64,000 nt of DNA from Gambelia wislizenii (taxonomy: Eukaryota > Chordata > Lepidosauria > Squamata > Crotaphytidae): positions 215,744,645 through 215,808,644 of the forward strand of contig JAUMIR010000005.1 in assembly GCA_030847615.1 (NCBI GenBank). Direction: 5' to 3'. Under the pieces are notes generated by a model, which had not been told where the DNA came from, ran no database searches, and saw only the letters and a list, made by a program, of their open reading frames with translations. Of this stretch, positions 20,873-32,090 are shown piece by piece (position 1 is the first letter of the stretch; each line of letters begins with the position of its first letter). A program made the translations under genes and the position numbers.

Positions 20873-21992
20873 TTTGACATTTTTTTTCAGCTAGGAGAAA
20901 GTGGGGAAAAGCTACATGTATGTACATTTTGGTTTCCCTCAAGGAAGACCTTTTATATTCAAAATGTGTTGGGAAATTGGAAGGTATTCCATTAATAAAG
21001 CTTACTTGCAACAATCCTAGTCTGCCTCCCCCACCCCCTAGTTTGGTGTGTGAATACACTCCTGGTGTCTTAGCTGCATGCTGCAGGTATGACCACACTG
21101 GAAATCTCTTACTTCTAGTTAATTTATGTTAATTTTCTAGTGAATACCAGCAATGGAATCTACTCTTCAATACTATTTAAGTGCTAGGTCATGTATTTTT
21201 TTTTCAGATGCAGATCATAATTGCATCAGAGGAAAGCCAATTAACCAGGGACACTGTAGCAGTCATTTAATATTAAAATATATGGAAGATTGTCACTAAA
21301 ATGAGGGACACACACACACACAAAACCTTCAAGAGGCTTTATACATTTACATTATTATCTATTTCTAGTGGGCCAAATCCCCTCCCCACTGTCTTAAAAA
21401 TTCAAATTTTATTGACAATATTGAATTCTTTCTCTTTTGCCTTGTACTAAGAGGGTTAAATAAGCTCATTAATGTAGGAACTTAATAAAAGCAGTGTTCA
21501 ATGGGTGATAATCTCTTTAGATGCAAAATTTAATTAACAGTTGAGCTCTTTTTAAATGATCCTGAATAATAATTGAGTTGGATATATGTATGGAGAACAA
21601 TGCAGCTGTAATAAGAATTGAAACTGAGGGAAAGGACACTAGAAGAAGAGATAATCTAAGACTGATAGCACTTCAGAATAAAAACAATGCTTAAATCCAT
21701 TAAATAACCAATTCCAAGGGCATTTATTAAAAATGCAAATTAGATGTCATGCAGCAAACTACTAAAGTACCTACCATGCAGGAAATCCATGATCAAATCA
21801 AACATTTTATTTGTTTTGTTTATTTTTGCTGTGGAGATCTCCATATTTCATTGCAATATGGGCTCTAGGGAAATAGTGCCTAATCCCTTTTCCCTTTTCT
21901 AATCTAAATGGTCCCTTTAAACCTCCTACTAGCAGGTTGTGATTTATCTGTATCAAGTGATCAGGCCATCATCAAGCAAAAGTTTAACAAAC
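20873..21992. other. No gene seen
   Basis: AT-rich DNA with a short CA repeat at 21310-21323. No recognised mobile element. Confidence 0.35.
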
Positions 21993-22316
21993 GGACTTTT
22001 TCAAACGGGGGGGGGGACCCCAAGGAGGTTGGGAGAAGAACGGTGCTGTCGTGCTCACAGCACCCTGTTTCAGATGGCGCCGTCCTCCTCCTGACCTTCA
22101 CCCGTGCTTCGTCTGTGCTGCGGGCGCCACTTTTTATTGACAGGAGTTTTTCATCAATAAAAGTGGCATGTTTCTCATGCCTGCAGTGCAGAGGAAGCAT
22201 GGGAGAAGGTCGGGAGGAGGAGGGTGTCATCTGAAGTGGGATTCTGTGAGCGCAACAGCCCCGTTTTTCTCCCAACTTCCTCAGGGGTTTTTTCCCCCTC
22301 CCATTTGAAAAAGTCC
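21993..22316. mobile_element. PIF/Harbinger-like palindromic MITE, copy 1
   Basis: It begins GGACTTTTTCAAACGGGG and ends CCATTTGAAAAAGTCC. Inner blocks are also inverted: 'gaggttgggagaagaacgg' against 'cgtttttctcccaacttcc', and 'actttttattga' against 'tcaataaaagt' at the centre. The whole could fold into one hairpin. GG at the ends and the 3-bp TAA target seen at the sister copy (54386-54668) fit PIF/Harbinger. The flanking triplets here (AAC / TAT) do not match. The frames on both strands are by-products of the inverted repeat. Confidence 0.7.
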
Positions 22317-23107
22317 TATATCTTTGTGTAAAGGTAACACAATTAATATTAATAAGGCATGAACTGGAACCATATGAAAAAAAATCTCACAGTTCTCTTA
22401 AAAATGTTGGTTCCTTTCAAAAACCCATTAATAACAATTTAATGTAAATTACCATCTTAAAAAACTGCATAAACTTATATAAAAGTAATCAAGAACTCAG
22501 TTTTTCTGGCAAGACATAGCATTCTTCCAATTCCCCAACATCAGCTATTGCAAATTAAAAGCAACCACTGTTTCAAAGTAGATATCTATCCCGCCGGCAG
22601 AGAAGATAGTTTACAATCTTTTCAACAGTGTACCCCACTATCTCTAAAATCTACCTCCAAAAATAAAGATGATTTATAATAAAATGTTCTGTCTTCCTCC
22701 TGTTCTAAATCACACAGACTTTGTTACACTCAGAATATAGCCTATTCTAGTATCTTCATGAATGCTCAACCCATGGTGCATGGACTGCATGCACTTGCCA
22801 AAGCCTGATATCCAACCCCAATATCTCTCATCTGGGTCGTCAGAATAGCTGTTTCCCCAGCATTAATGGTAGCACAAAAGATACAGCCCTGATCTGGGCC
22901 ACTGGGAAGGAGAATCAGCTAAAGCTAGTATCCTTCTCTTCCCAGAGACCCAGAACAGCCACAGCTATGGTTTCTAATGGAGGCAGGTAAACAGCATTTC
23001 CAACTTGGAAAGAGCAGCTGAGGAACACACACACAAGCCTCCTCTCCTTGTCACATCCACCAGTGTTGCAGCAGCCAAAGTCACTGCTTCCAAACTGCTA
23101 TGACAGT
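22317..23107. other. No gene seen
   Basis: AT-rich, unique-looking sequence. Nothing recognised. Confidence 0.35.
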
Positions 23108-23335
23108 TCATTGTTGCTTGAGTCTTCAAGTAGACTCTAACTTTTGATGACCCTAACCTCGGGTTTTCTTGGCAAGATTTATTCAGAGGGGGTTTGCCAG
23201 TTGCCTTTCTCTTAAGCTGAAAGTGTGATTTGACCCAGGTCACTTAGTGGGTTTCCACAGCTGAGCAGTTATTTGAACTCTGGTCTCTCACATGCAAGTC
23301 TAACACTCAAATCACTACAACATGCTGGCCTCCCA
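23108..23335 (-). repeat. tRNA-derived SINE, copy 3
   Basis: On the minus strand it reads a tRNA-like head with a B-box-like segment ('gagttcaaataactgc'), the 'gtgacctgggtcaaatcac' body and a 'ggtcatcaaaagttagagt' to 'actcaagcaacaa' tail. It is moderately diverged. Confidence 0.75.
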
Positions 23336-24486
23336 CTATGAAAATACAGAAGCGGTTATTGAGACTGAAGTCACTGAGGTGGAGGGAACTTTATTCTACC
23401 TCCTTGTTCAGTAACCTTTAACTCTCCTCTTCCCATAGCCCCCTCCTCACTCCAGTGTTCTTGGAGAGGAGCCTCCCTTTCCAACTAGTGTGTGTTCATG
23501 TGTGTGGGCTTCCCAGCCACCCACAGATGCCAGTTCTAGCCCTCAGTTCTAAAAAGGCTGTGTTCTGTTGTGTTCTGAAATAAATGAAAGCTTCTGAAGT
23601 AACTGAATTGTAATAAAAGCCTTCCTATTAAATGCCTTGAAAACAAGTATAAAGATAAACACGTAAGCACAATTTTGACATAATGGCTCTATTCTAGAAA
23701 CTATTTGCTCTGTCCATCTGTAGGATACACCAAAGAGTCTCTTTGTCAGAAGCTTTCAGAGGTTCCATCCCCAAACCCTTGATGGACAGGTTTAAAAAGC
23801 AAAATTTCACTGCTGGGGATGATTTAAATCCCTTCCAAAATTATTGTTTTTTTCCCCAAAGGCTGTCCTAAGAAGACAGAGTCACTGTTTATATTGCTGC
23901 TGTAGCCAGTTCACTTCTAAATAAATAAACCTGAGGGGGCTAAAGATGAAAGCACTAGGTATGACTGTTTTAATTTTTTTATAAAACCTATTTCCAAGAG
24001 ATTTAAATTCCCAGAAGCCCATACCCCTGAAAACCTGTTTATTAGCATCACTAAGAAAAAGTTATTCCCCACAGCTAGATTAACTGTGAATTTAAAATGG
24101 GGGTGGAAGTTGTCAGAGTGTGGGTACAAGAATTAAGGACTCCTTCCTCAATACTGCTAATCCACTCAAATTCAGCACTACCCCCATAGTGTCTTTTAAA
24201 GTAAATCAAACATACTGGGAATACTGGGATAGTTGATCACATTTTCAGCGTAATGTATAATTTGACCCTAAAACAAAACTGGCACCTTAGATGTAAGTAC
24301 TATTGGTCAAACTTATATATTGAATCTGTTTTATGGTAGGAGAGCCATGCATATATCATGATTAGGTCATTTTTGCACATTCCTAAGCAGAATGTTGAGT
24401 TCTAGCCATCCAACCTTTGTTTTTCAAAGAAGCTTCCAACAATGTTAGCTAAGAGTTGTAAAAATCAAAACTCTGGCTCAAAGGCT
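23336..24486. other. No gene seen
   Basis: Unique-looking DNA between two SINEs. The frame at 23917-24129 has no recognisable domain. Confidence 0.35.
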
Positions 24487-24735
24487 TTTTTGTTGTTGTT
24501 GCTGTGTGCTTTTAAGTAGTTTCCAACCTATGGCAACCCTAAGATGAACCTATCACAGGGCTTTCTCAGCAAAATTTGTTCAGAGAGGGATTGCCTTTGT
24601 CTTGCTCTGAGGCTGAAAGAGTGTGACTTGTCCAAGGTCACCCAGTGGGTTTCCATGGCTGAGCAGGGATTTGAACACTGGTCTCCAGAGCTGTAGTCCA
24701 ATGCTCAAAACACTAAGCCATGCTAGCTCTCACAA
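24487..24735 (-). repeat. tRNA-derived SINE, copy 4 (near full length)
   Basis: On the minus strand: 'agctagcatggcttagtg' head, 'ctggagaccagtgttcaaat' B-box region, 'gtgaccttggacaagtcac' body, 'gcaatccctctctgaac', 'cataggttggaaactactt' and an ACAGCAACAACAAC tail. All family segments are present, making this one of the best copies in the window. Confidence 0.85.
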
Positions 24736-25004
24736 CTTTGTGTTAGGGTAATTCAAACAGCTTCAAACATAACCCAAATTAGCTTCTTCTGTGTTTTGTA
24801 ACTAAAGTTCTAAAAATGTTCATAAATCACATAATGTGCAATGATTTGTCAATACTTCTGAAGCGCTTTTGATCTGAACTAATTTTTAAAGCTACCACCC
24901 TCTCCCAATTTAAACTTTGATGCTTCTGGTACAAAATTATGCCTAATTTTAATGGCTTTTGTTCCAAATTTAAAATTTTAAAGTTTTAAATTTTAGGTCA
25001 CGTA
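24736..25004. other. No feature seen
   Basis: AT-rich, including a self-complementary AAATTTAAAATTTT stretch near 24967. Confidence 0.3.
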
Positions 25005-25092
25005 GTGGGCACACATGCATATCTACTTGAAGATAAGTCCCACTGACTTCACTGGGTATAATTTGAAATAGATTTCAACAGGATTGCAACTA
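25005..25092. repeat. Palindromic MITE relic (AAGTCCCACTG type)
   Basis: 'agataagtcccactgac' followed by 'caacaggattgcaac' matches the AAGTAAGTCCCATTG ... ATAGGATTGCA pattern of a common reptile palindromic repeat. A fuller copy is at 37421-37512. Confidence 0.45.
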
Positions 25093-25097
25093 TGTTT

Positions 25098-25160
25098 AGT
25101 ATTTATTTATTTGATATCCTGCCTTTCTCCCAGCATGGGATCCAAGGCGGTATACATGTT
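25098..25160 (-). repeat. L2/CR1 3'-end fragment, reverse orientation
   Basis: 'tatttatttatttgatatcc', 'tgcctttctcccagcatggg' and 'atccaaggcggtatacat' are the reverse complement of the LINE 3' UTR end (taagccgcc ... gggcggtatataaata). Confidence 0.6.
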
Positions 25161-26879
25161 TTACGGTCACGATAGAATTAAAAAAAAAAAAACTCTTAGC
25201 ACGCATGTTTTCCTCCACAACAATTTTCCAAAGCTGCTAGCTGAGAAAAATCTGGTGGGGGGGGGCATATTCAGGTTCTTTATGAAGTACTGGTTAACAT
25301 AACACTCTTGGGCTTAGTTAGACACAATATTGTCTGAAACTAGGAACTTGGAGACACATCTCTTAGCTATGCTTTAACTATAGTCTGAGCCAAAGTAATT
25401 CACAATGATCCAGGAGGCAACTGAAAGCACTGGTTTTTAACCTTCACAAATGTAACAAAACAGAGAATGGATAAGTAGCCCTGGAGTGGAGAAATAAGTT
25501 GAGTGTTCAGGATGAGGGGAATGTTCGTGATAGAAAGGAGAGGGAATAGCTGTCCAATGCAGGAAAACAAAAACCTAAAAGATAAGAAAAAAGAAGTTAT
25601 TAAAACAAAAATATTTAACTCTATCTGAATTAAGTTTAACGTGTGCAATGTAGCAGTTCTCATAGCCTTACTAACTTCTTTTTTGGTATTATTAGAAGAT
25701 CAGTATTTTCCCCCTCTTATCTCAGGGTTGATTCCTGCATGTGTGCAGTGTGTGAACTGAAAAATGCTGTATTTGAGGTCATAATGTATAAACTCTCTAT
25801 TGTTCCATCCCACTATTCACCAAGTGAGGGATACTGAAACATAAACTTACCCCCAGCAATGGCATGAGCTCTGCAAATCCTTTCTGACTAGAACAACAGG
25901 AATATCCTTATTACACACTGTGCATAAACCCATACAACACACAAAGTGCTCAGATTTATTGCAAAAGAATGGCTAATCATAAGAAAATCCATTTCCTTAA
26001 AATATCCAGGATTAGGAACACTAAGAAATCGAGTCACTTGAGCTAGTTTGAAAGCCACACTCCAAAGATACTAACATAACTAGGACAGAAGGCTAGGTGG
26101 AATGGCTCTTCTATGAGTGTGTCATGGCAACAACAACACCCGGTAGTATTAAGTTAATATTTGTAAATCAAGTCAAAGAAGTTCATTCATAGTATTAAAG
26201 CAAACAGGCAAATGTTCTCCATTATGATTTCTTGTTTGTTGTCTGCACCTCAATAGGGTTTATTTGTGTGGTTTCCCACAAAAAAAGAGAGAGAGAGTCT
26301 TTGCTCATTCAGAATTTAAATGTCAAGGAAAAACAGTCCAGACATATCTTTTCTCTGGCATACATGGGAGTGATTTAAGGGGGGGGGATTTAACACTCTA
26401 GCTACAGTCTGAAATGAGACGAATACATAATGCTTATACTATGGAGGAAAGTTTTTTTTCCAGAATTTAGAAATAAGAGTTCTACAGAAGGATAAGGAAT
26501 ACACTCATATAGGTTTTCAGGGCATTCTGTGTAGGTTCTATGGATCTTTATTTGTTCTCCTGAAAAGATGACAAGAGTATGTGCTAAAATTCCAAAAACA
26601 ACATCTAATAATTTTGAAAGGAGAATGAAATATTTAGAACATTTAGGATTAGGAATACTAAGAACTTGAGTCACTTCCGTTCACTTTCAAAGCCACGCTC
26701 CAAAGAATGGATATACATACTTCCCAATATGAATTAAATGAGTTCTTGAAATTTATGTTCCTCTGATATATGCACATTTTCAGAGAAATATCTTTTTTTA
26801 AAAAAATGAGTGTGCTTTAATGTCGAAGCAGAAACTTCTGTTTTCTGCTGATGATTCTTAAAATTGTCATTTAAAGCCT
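25161..26879. other. No gene seen
   Basis: AT-rich sequence. Two related phrases, 'aacactaagaaatcgagtca' with 'gccacactccaaaga' (26018-26069) and 'aatactaagaacttgagtca' with 'gccacgctccaaaga' (26653-26706), show a short dispersed duplication about 635 bp apart. No recognised coding domain. Confidence 0.35.
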
Positions 26880-27470
26880 AGCATCATCAACAACAACAAT
26901 TTATTCATCCAGTCCAGAGACCCATCAAACAACAAACAAGATTTACATTAATACACTAAACCAGGTTGGCATCTATATATACAAAAATCAATAAAACTAG
27001 GATACTTATTGGTAGACCTTTTGGAGCTTAGGCCAACTTTTCACCTTTTAACTTCCCTCTCACTGGTCTTAATGACCACAGATAGGAACTTAGCAACTGA
27101 CAAGGTGACATTAGGATATCTATCCTCTAATAAGAATTTGACAAAGAACCTCTCTGAATGGCCAAGTAGATGGTTTAACAAAGGAAAAATCAGTTGTTTA
27201 TGTCTCTGAGAATGAAGGACTCAGGATAGTAGAATATGAGACATGATTTCCACCTCCTGAGGCCCACAAGGACAGAGCCTTGATGCAAAAGGCAGCCCAG
27301 CATATCTACCATACATCATTGCTGAAGGAAAAACATTACATCTGGTCAAGAAACTTTGGCTTAGAGCTATACTCTTCAAGTGTGGTAAGGGTCTATTCAG
27401 CTACCTTGCAATGAACACTTATGAAAACAGATGGTCCAAGTACATTGCCCAAAAAGCCTAGCATCAGAAA
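26880..27470 (-). mobile_element. Possible non-LTR retrotransposon 3' part, class unknown
   Basis: Read on the minus strand, the block ends 'gatgaataaattgttgttgt', a tail resembling LINE 3' ends. It is preceded by text that looks like decayed coding or UTR sequence. I cannot place a conserved RT motif. It could equally be a SINE-like or DNA-element fragment. Confidence 0.3.
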
Positions 27471-27891
27471 TGGTGCTAAGAAAGAAGTGACACCATCATT
27501 CAAAGATCTTTTCTATTAGTTGTAGAATGCTTGGATTTTCTTGTGACATACTTTGTAAACATAAATTTTGCTAATTTCACATACATTAATAACTACAACT
27601 ATTAAAACTGAGAAATACCCAATACATTATCTATTACCAGTACAAATACTATTTTTGCACAAAAGCACCAAAGACAGTTGTGGCAAACTAAAATCTGAAG
27701 TGATATCCTAATCTGCAAGGATGGGTGCGTTTGTGTATGTGTGTGAGTGCATATCATGGTTAGGATGAGTAAGTTGTGATGTTACATGAAAATAAAATAT
27801 GGGAAGTAAACAGATAATAAGATTATTTACAGTAAAATGCAGGCTAACCATGTTGACCATAAAGCAAAATCCAGAGTACACAATGTGGTTA
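27471..27891. other. No feature seen
   Basis: AT-rich DNA directly upstream of the second Tigger-like element. Confidence 0.35.
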
Positions 27892-27910
27892 TACAGTGGG
27901 CCCTTGGTAT

Positions 27911-29117
27911 TGTAATGGAGCAATCCCAGCATCCTCTGAGGCCCAGTGCAAAGACTATCATCCTTCACTTTGGTTCGCTGTGAGCAGTGCTTTTATATCA
28001 AGTTGGGATAATCTGACCTTAAGGGCCATCACAGTGCAACCAGGAAATAAAGTGCACTCAGTGACCTAGTCATGCACTCTATGACATTGTCTGAGACAGC
28101 TATGGATCATGCTTAGGAAAGCCCCCCATTAAATCTCCTCCATAAATTAGCTAACACACATTGGAAGCTGCTTAATACAGTGTAGATGTGTAAATTGCTA
28201 TTGCTTAAAACAATTTGTAAGCTGCTCTGATAGCCTTGTGGCGAAAGAGCAGGGTATAAATAACCAATATGATATATAATATATAAATTCACACCTAGAT
28301 GAATTTCCTGCATCCCTCTGAAATGGAAAACCTAGTCCTCCTTTGTGTCTCCAGGAGAGACAGTTATCTCATGAACTTCAAACATACAGAAGAGGAAACC
28401 ATTGCTATGCAGATTAAGCTGACACTCCTGCATCCTGAGACCAAAGAGGCCTGCCAATCACTGAGATAACCAAATTTGCCCCAATCTTCCAAATCCTATT
28501 TGGAATTCCTCTGTAAACACTTGAGAACTATTTGAAACCAAATATATCTTTTGTTCGCAAAGTGGCTCCAAAGGGGTATTTTCCTATAAAACCCTCTGGA
28601 ATCTAACATTCTTTGGTTCAGTCCCATTTTCCAACTGAATCCATGATGCTTCGTCCTTTAACCCCCCTTCCGAATTAACCTCCTGAACCTTGAAACGGCT
28701 CTCAGCTGGCTTCAGGCATTCCTCCCCCCCTCTTTCTTCCCGCTCTTGTTGCTGCTACTTGAGAGTAATACCGCTTCTTCGGAAACACAAGCTGCTAGAT
28801 TAGGTGTAGTATTGTTCCCCTCAGCCCAGCGTTTTCCTTTCTTACTAGGTTCCTGCCTTAATCTGAAAGTCTTGTTTTGATTGCTAATCGAATGTGTGAG
28901 GTGTATGAATGTTATTGTTCTTCAATAAAGTTTCATCCATTTATTTTTGGAACACAGTCTTCTGTGTCCTTTCCTATGCTCTGCCCATATACACAGGGGC
29001 ACAAGGTCCTGCACTTATGTGAACCTCTCGTATGCCATTTGAGCTGCTTCTAAGTCCCCGCTGAAGCTAAAAAGATCATGAGTAGAATTTCCACTCCCAT
29101 GAGAGATTCGCTTAGCA
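27911..29117 (+). repeat. Solo LTR (same family as 7071-8111), copy 2
   Basis: It starts TGTAATGG and ends CTTAGCA, with a 4-bp target duplication GTAT on both sides (27907-27910, 29118-29121). The poly(A) signal AATAAA is at 28924-28929. The 3' half matches copy 1 in order: 'cctgccttaat', 'tatacacaggggc', 'tgccatttg' and 'tttccactcccatgaga'. It is longer than copy 1, partly because a LINE tail (about 28140-28290) seems to be inserted. A 4-bp TSD and TG...CA ends fit a class I ERV-like LTR. No coding region remains. Confidence 0.7.
28140..28290 (+). repeat. L2/CR1 tail nested in the solo LTR
   Basis: 'ttgtaagctgctctgatagc' and 'gagcagggtataaataacc' match the LINE 3' UTR end. This segment has no counterpart in LTR copy 1, so it was probably inserted into copy 2. 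Confidence 0.5.
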
Positions 29118-29150
29118 GTATCCTCTGGGGTTTGGTTCCAGGACCTGCCG

Positions 29151-29268
29151 TATACAATGGCAGAGTCATTTTACTCTGCCATTGTATATAATGGGAATTG
29201 CACATCCATGGATACCAAAATCCATGGATGTGCAATTCCCATTATATACTATGGCAGAGTAAAATGAC
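29151..29268. repeat. Nested perfect/near-perfect palindromes
   Basis: Arms 29165-29213 and 29220-29268 pair over 49 nt with a single mismatch and a 6-nt loop. A second inverted pair, 29151-29166 with 29173-29188 (16 nt, perfect, 6-nt loop), overlaps the left arm. The same TACAATGGCAGAGTAAAATG-like unit thus occurs three times in alternating orientation. Confidence 0.9.
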
Positions 29269-29401
29269 ATTCCTTATATAAAATGGCAGACAGCAAGGTT
29301 TGCTTCTGGAATTTTTTTTTTTTTGGGAATATTTTCAAGCCCTGGATGGTGGAATCCATGGATGCCAAATCCATGGATACAGAGGGCCAACTGTATCTTT
29401 A

Positions 29402-29760
29402 TTAGGCCACCCAGAAGATACAAAATTCATCAGCTAGTTTTGATGCCTTCTTCATCGTCATCAAGACTTCTTCACTAGGCAAGAAAGGAGAACTGGCATA
29501 TTGCAGAACCATTTGAATACTGATGTCAGTGGTATCCCCTAAGTAAATTGCAGCTTTTATAGCATAAGGTCTGAGAATAGATTCCATATAATCAGACATT
29601 CCAGTTGTGATAATACCAGTGACTGAAACAAATGGCCATGCTGCCAGGATTGCGGGTAGCAGACAGAAGATACTGTTCAAGAGTCTTGAGATTTCTGATT
29701 TTTGCATGTCTGTATGGAATTCCTTCATCATATTATGTAGTTCTTTTGATACACCTCACT
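29402..29760 (-). pseudogene. Penelope-like reverse transcriptase fragment (tentative)
   Basis: A 109-codon minus-strand frame (29731 to 29402) reads LLPAILAAWPFVSVTGIITT, SDYMESILRPYA and YLGDTTDISI. This resembles the Penelope-like and related RT segment of the form LPKIHK..PGRPIVS.. followed by a DTTD block. The catalytic YADD part is not present and the frame ends at 29402, next to the Tigger end, so only a fragment survives. DIRS or another RT class is possible. Confidence 0.4.
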
Positions 29761-30624
29761 GGGATTAAAGGAGCCCTCACTGGAATAGGTGGCCTGTAAA
29801 TTATGATGTTGGAGTGTTGTGTCTCAACTCCCTGTAAGTGATTCAGTGTACTCATAACATCAATAAGCAGAAGTAGAAGCACTTTAAAAAACTTTTTCTA
29901 GTCTTGAAATATTTTATATTTTGTACATGAAGGTTTTCCAGCACAGAGTGCTCTATTTCCTTTTTTAAAATCATTTAACACAGCCAATAAAAAGAGGCAA
30001 TTAGTTAGTAAGAAACCTGTAGTTCTCCCCATACCAGCTATATGTTTACTGCTTGAAATTTTTATTATTTTGTTCTACTAGTAATCTATTGCAGATTTTG
30101 AAGCAATTTTAAAACAATGTTATGATGGATGAATTTTTAGTGATACACAATGGGCATTGCAGTCATAGCCACATATTGTTGGCATTTAAGTAGCACTGTT
30201 TCAAAGAAGCTGAATGGTTTCTAAACTACTAAAGTTTGCAACAAAAGTGTGGATTTGCTGAACAACATGCCAACACTACACTGTGCTACAATATGGCAGC
30301 AGGAAGTCTTCTCAGTTGCATTATGTTACTTTTTACTTCTCGCCGATGATGCAATTTAGCAAACACAAAGGAACACTTAAGGATCTTCCATAGTTGCACG
30401 TTCAGAGCATCTTCCAAATAAATCTCTAAAAGATGTAATATTTACTATTGTATTTACAACTGGGGTCTTCAAACTTGCATGGACCATTAAAGAAGTGGTA
30501 GAACTACTGTATATAGGGCTCTAAACTGCAGCTGCAAGGATCAGATGCATACCCAAGAGTTTCTTATGGCAGGAAACAATTCCCAAAATGTCTGACACAG
30601 ACTTGCCTAATCTCTAAATTTAAT
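29761..30624. other. No gene seen
   Basis: AT-rich sequence with nothing recognised. Confidence 0.35.
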
Positions 30625-30970
30625 AATTCGATAGCATCATTGGGTAACTGTTGGGAGTTAAGGGGCTATTTGTACCCCAGGGGACCTGGAAGGGTTGCAC
30701 TTCCCAAATAAATTCTTTTTGAATATCCTCCCCCCAGATTACCACCCAGGGGGCATGGCAGCATTTATCATCTATCTGGCCCTCTGTGGACTGTTTTAGG
30801 CCCAGGAGGAAGCCTTTTTCCAATGGGAAGTGACCCAGAAGTCAACTTCCAAGTCACTTTCTATTGGGAAAAGGGTAAGTGGGGGGAATGTGGCAAAGCT
30901 GCCCCCTCACTCTTAAGAGAGAATTTTGGAGCAAAAGAAATTTGAACAATTATTTTGAAAAACTGGGGAC
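30625..30970 (-). repeat. GCCCC/GGGGCATTT-type dispersed repeat, degraded copy
   Basis: The phrases 'ggcccaggaggaagcc', 'gggaagtgacccagaag' and a 'tggccctctgtgg' block resemble those in the repeats near 40.1-40.35 kb and 51.0-51.6 kb ('gggcctaaaatg', 'aggaagtgatgtc', 'atgccccct'). The orientation call is tentative. Confidence 0.3.
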
Positions 30971-31804
30971 CATAAAAATGGCCCTGAGAACCTCATGTAA
31001 ATCATGGTCTACAGTTTCCTCACTGTTGCTCTATAGGCAAAAACGCCGCAATGCATTTTTAATAGCTAATGTAAATTGCAAGGTTTTGCTGCCTCTTCTT
31101 GTTAGTCATCTCATATAAGTTATTACAAATGGACCAAAAGTAAGCTCAACCTTAATGGGTCATCTTTCTCATTGTTGGCTGAATGCTTCCTTCTGTAGCA
31201 AATCATATATGCAGTGGCTGCTGCTGGGTTTTCTTTCCTTGCTACTCTCTGCTTCATATTTGTTCTAATCCTATCTGTGATGCTGCTCTGATGCATTTCC
31301 CTGGCAATCCTGCCCAGAGATCAGCTGTTGAGTAGGCTGGTGAGAGGAAGAACCAAAACCTATGCCATTGTTGCATGCAAGACTGCTAGGCCTGCCATAA
31401 GAACACCTGGCACTGTGCCATAAGATTGCTGAATGGTTCCTGGCATATCAGAGGGCATTTTAATATTCCAGTTTTTGCTAAAACATAGAAGCAGTTTCTT
31501 GAAAAAAATTGCAAAGGAAAAAGTAAAATAAATTAAGGAGCATTTCCTCAGGAGAGTTTTGTGTGCTTTCTAGCTGGCCCCAATTCATACATTTTTGATA
31601 CAACACACTAAGCCAATAATCTCAGTTTTAATTTTTCTGTTTTCTTAATTCTGTGGATGAGTGCTCAGTAATATCCCTAATAATAAATCCTTTCTCTAGA
31701 TTTTTCTAGAGCAACTGGTTTCATAAAGATTTCACAAAACAGTTATTTCAACTGAATGTGAAATAAAAATGAATATCTCTTATTAAAACTAATTTCTATT
31801 TTCC
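30971..31804. other. No gene seen
   Basis: AT-rich DNA. No recognised motif. Confidence 0.35.
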
Positions 31805-32090
31805 CCTGGTAGTTTAACATGGTGGTTTAAATGTTGGAGTATGACTCTTGAGACTAGGCTTTTCCCCACTTGGCCATAGAAACCTACTGGGTGACCTTGG
31901 GCTAGTAACATTTATTTATTTATTATTGGATTTATGTCCCACCTTTCTCCCAATATGGAATTCATTTTCACAGAGGAAGGTAAAGGCAAACCTCCTCTGA
32001 ACAAATCTTGTCAATAAAACCCTGTGATAGGTTTGCCTTAGGATCACCAAAAATTGGAAACAAATTGAAGGTACACAACATGAACAAAAT
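31805..32090 (+). repeat. tRNA-derived SINE, copy 5, with nested LINE-end fragment
   Basis: The head 'tggtttaaatgttggagt', the body 'gtgaccttgggctagtaac' and the tail 'gccttaggatcacc' / 'ggtacacaacat' belong to the SINE. Between them, at 31912-31966, lies a reverse-oriented LINE 3' end ('ttattattggatttatgtcc', 'cacctttctcccaatatgg'), which replaces the usual 'actctcagcctc' segment. Confidence 0.7.

Larger units (their letters stand above)
27892..29396 (+). mobile_element. Tigger/MER2-like element, copy 2, split by a solo LTR
   Basis: The left end 'tacagtgggcccttggtat' (27892-27910) and the right end 'ggatacagagggccaactgta' (29376-29396) are inverted terminal repeats of the MER2/Tigger type. 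The element is interrupted by an LTR at 27911-29117 after only 19 bp and resumes at 29118 (gtatcctctgggg). The inner part holds a striking set of nested palindromes (29151-29268). There is no transposase frame. Confidence 0.75.

Noticed and set aside
21908..22275. Two roughly 105-aa frames on opposite strands
   Set aside because: They lie across the palindromic MITE and share its inverted repeat text.
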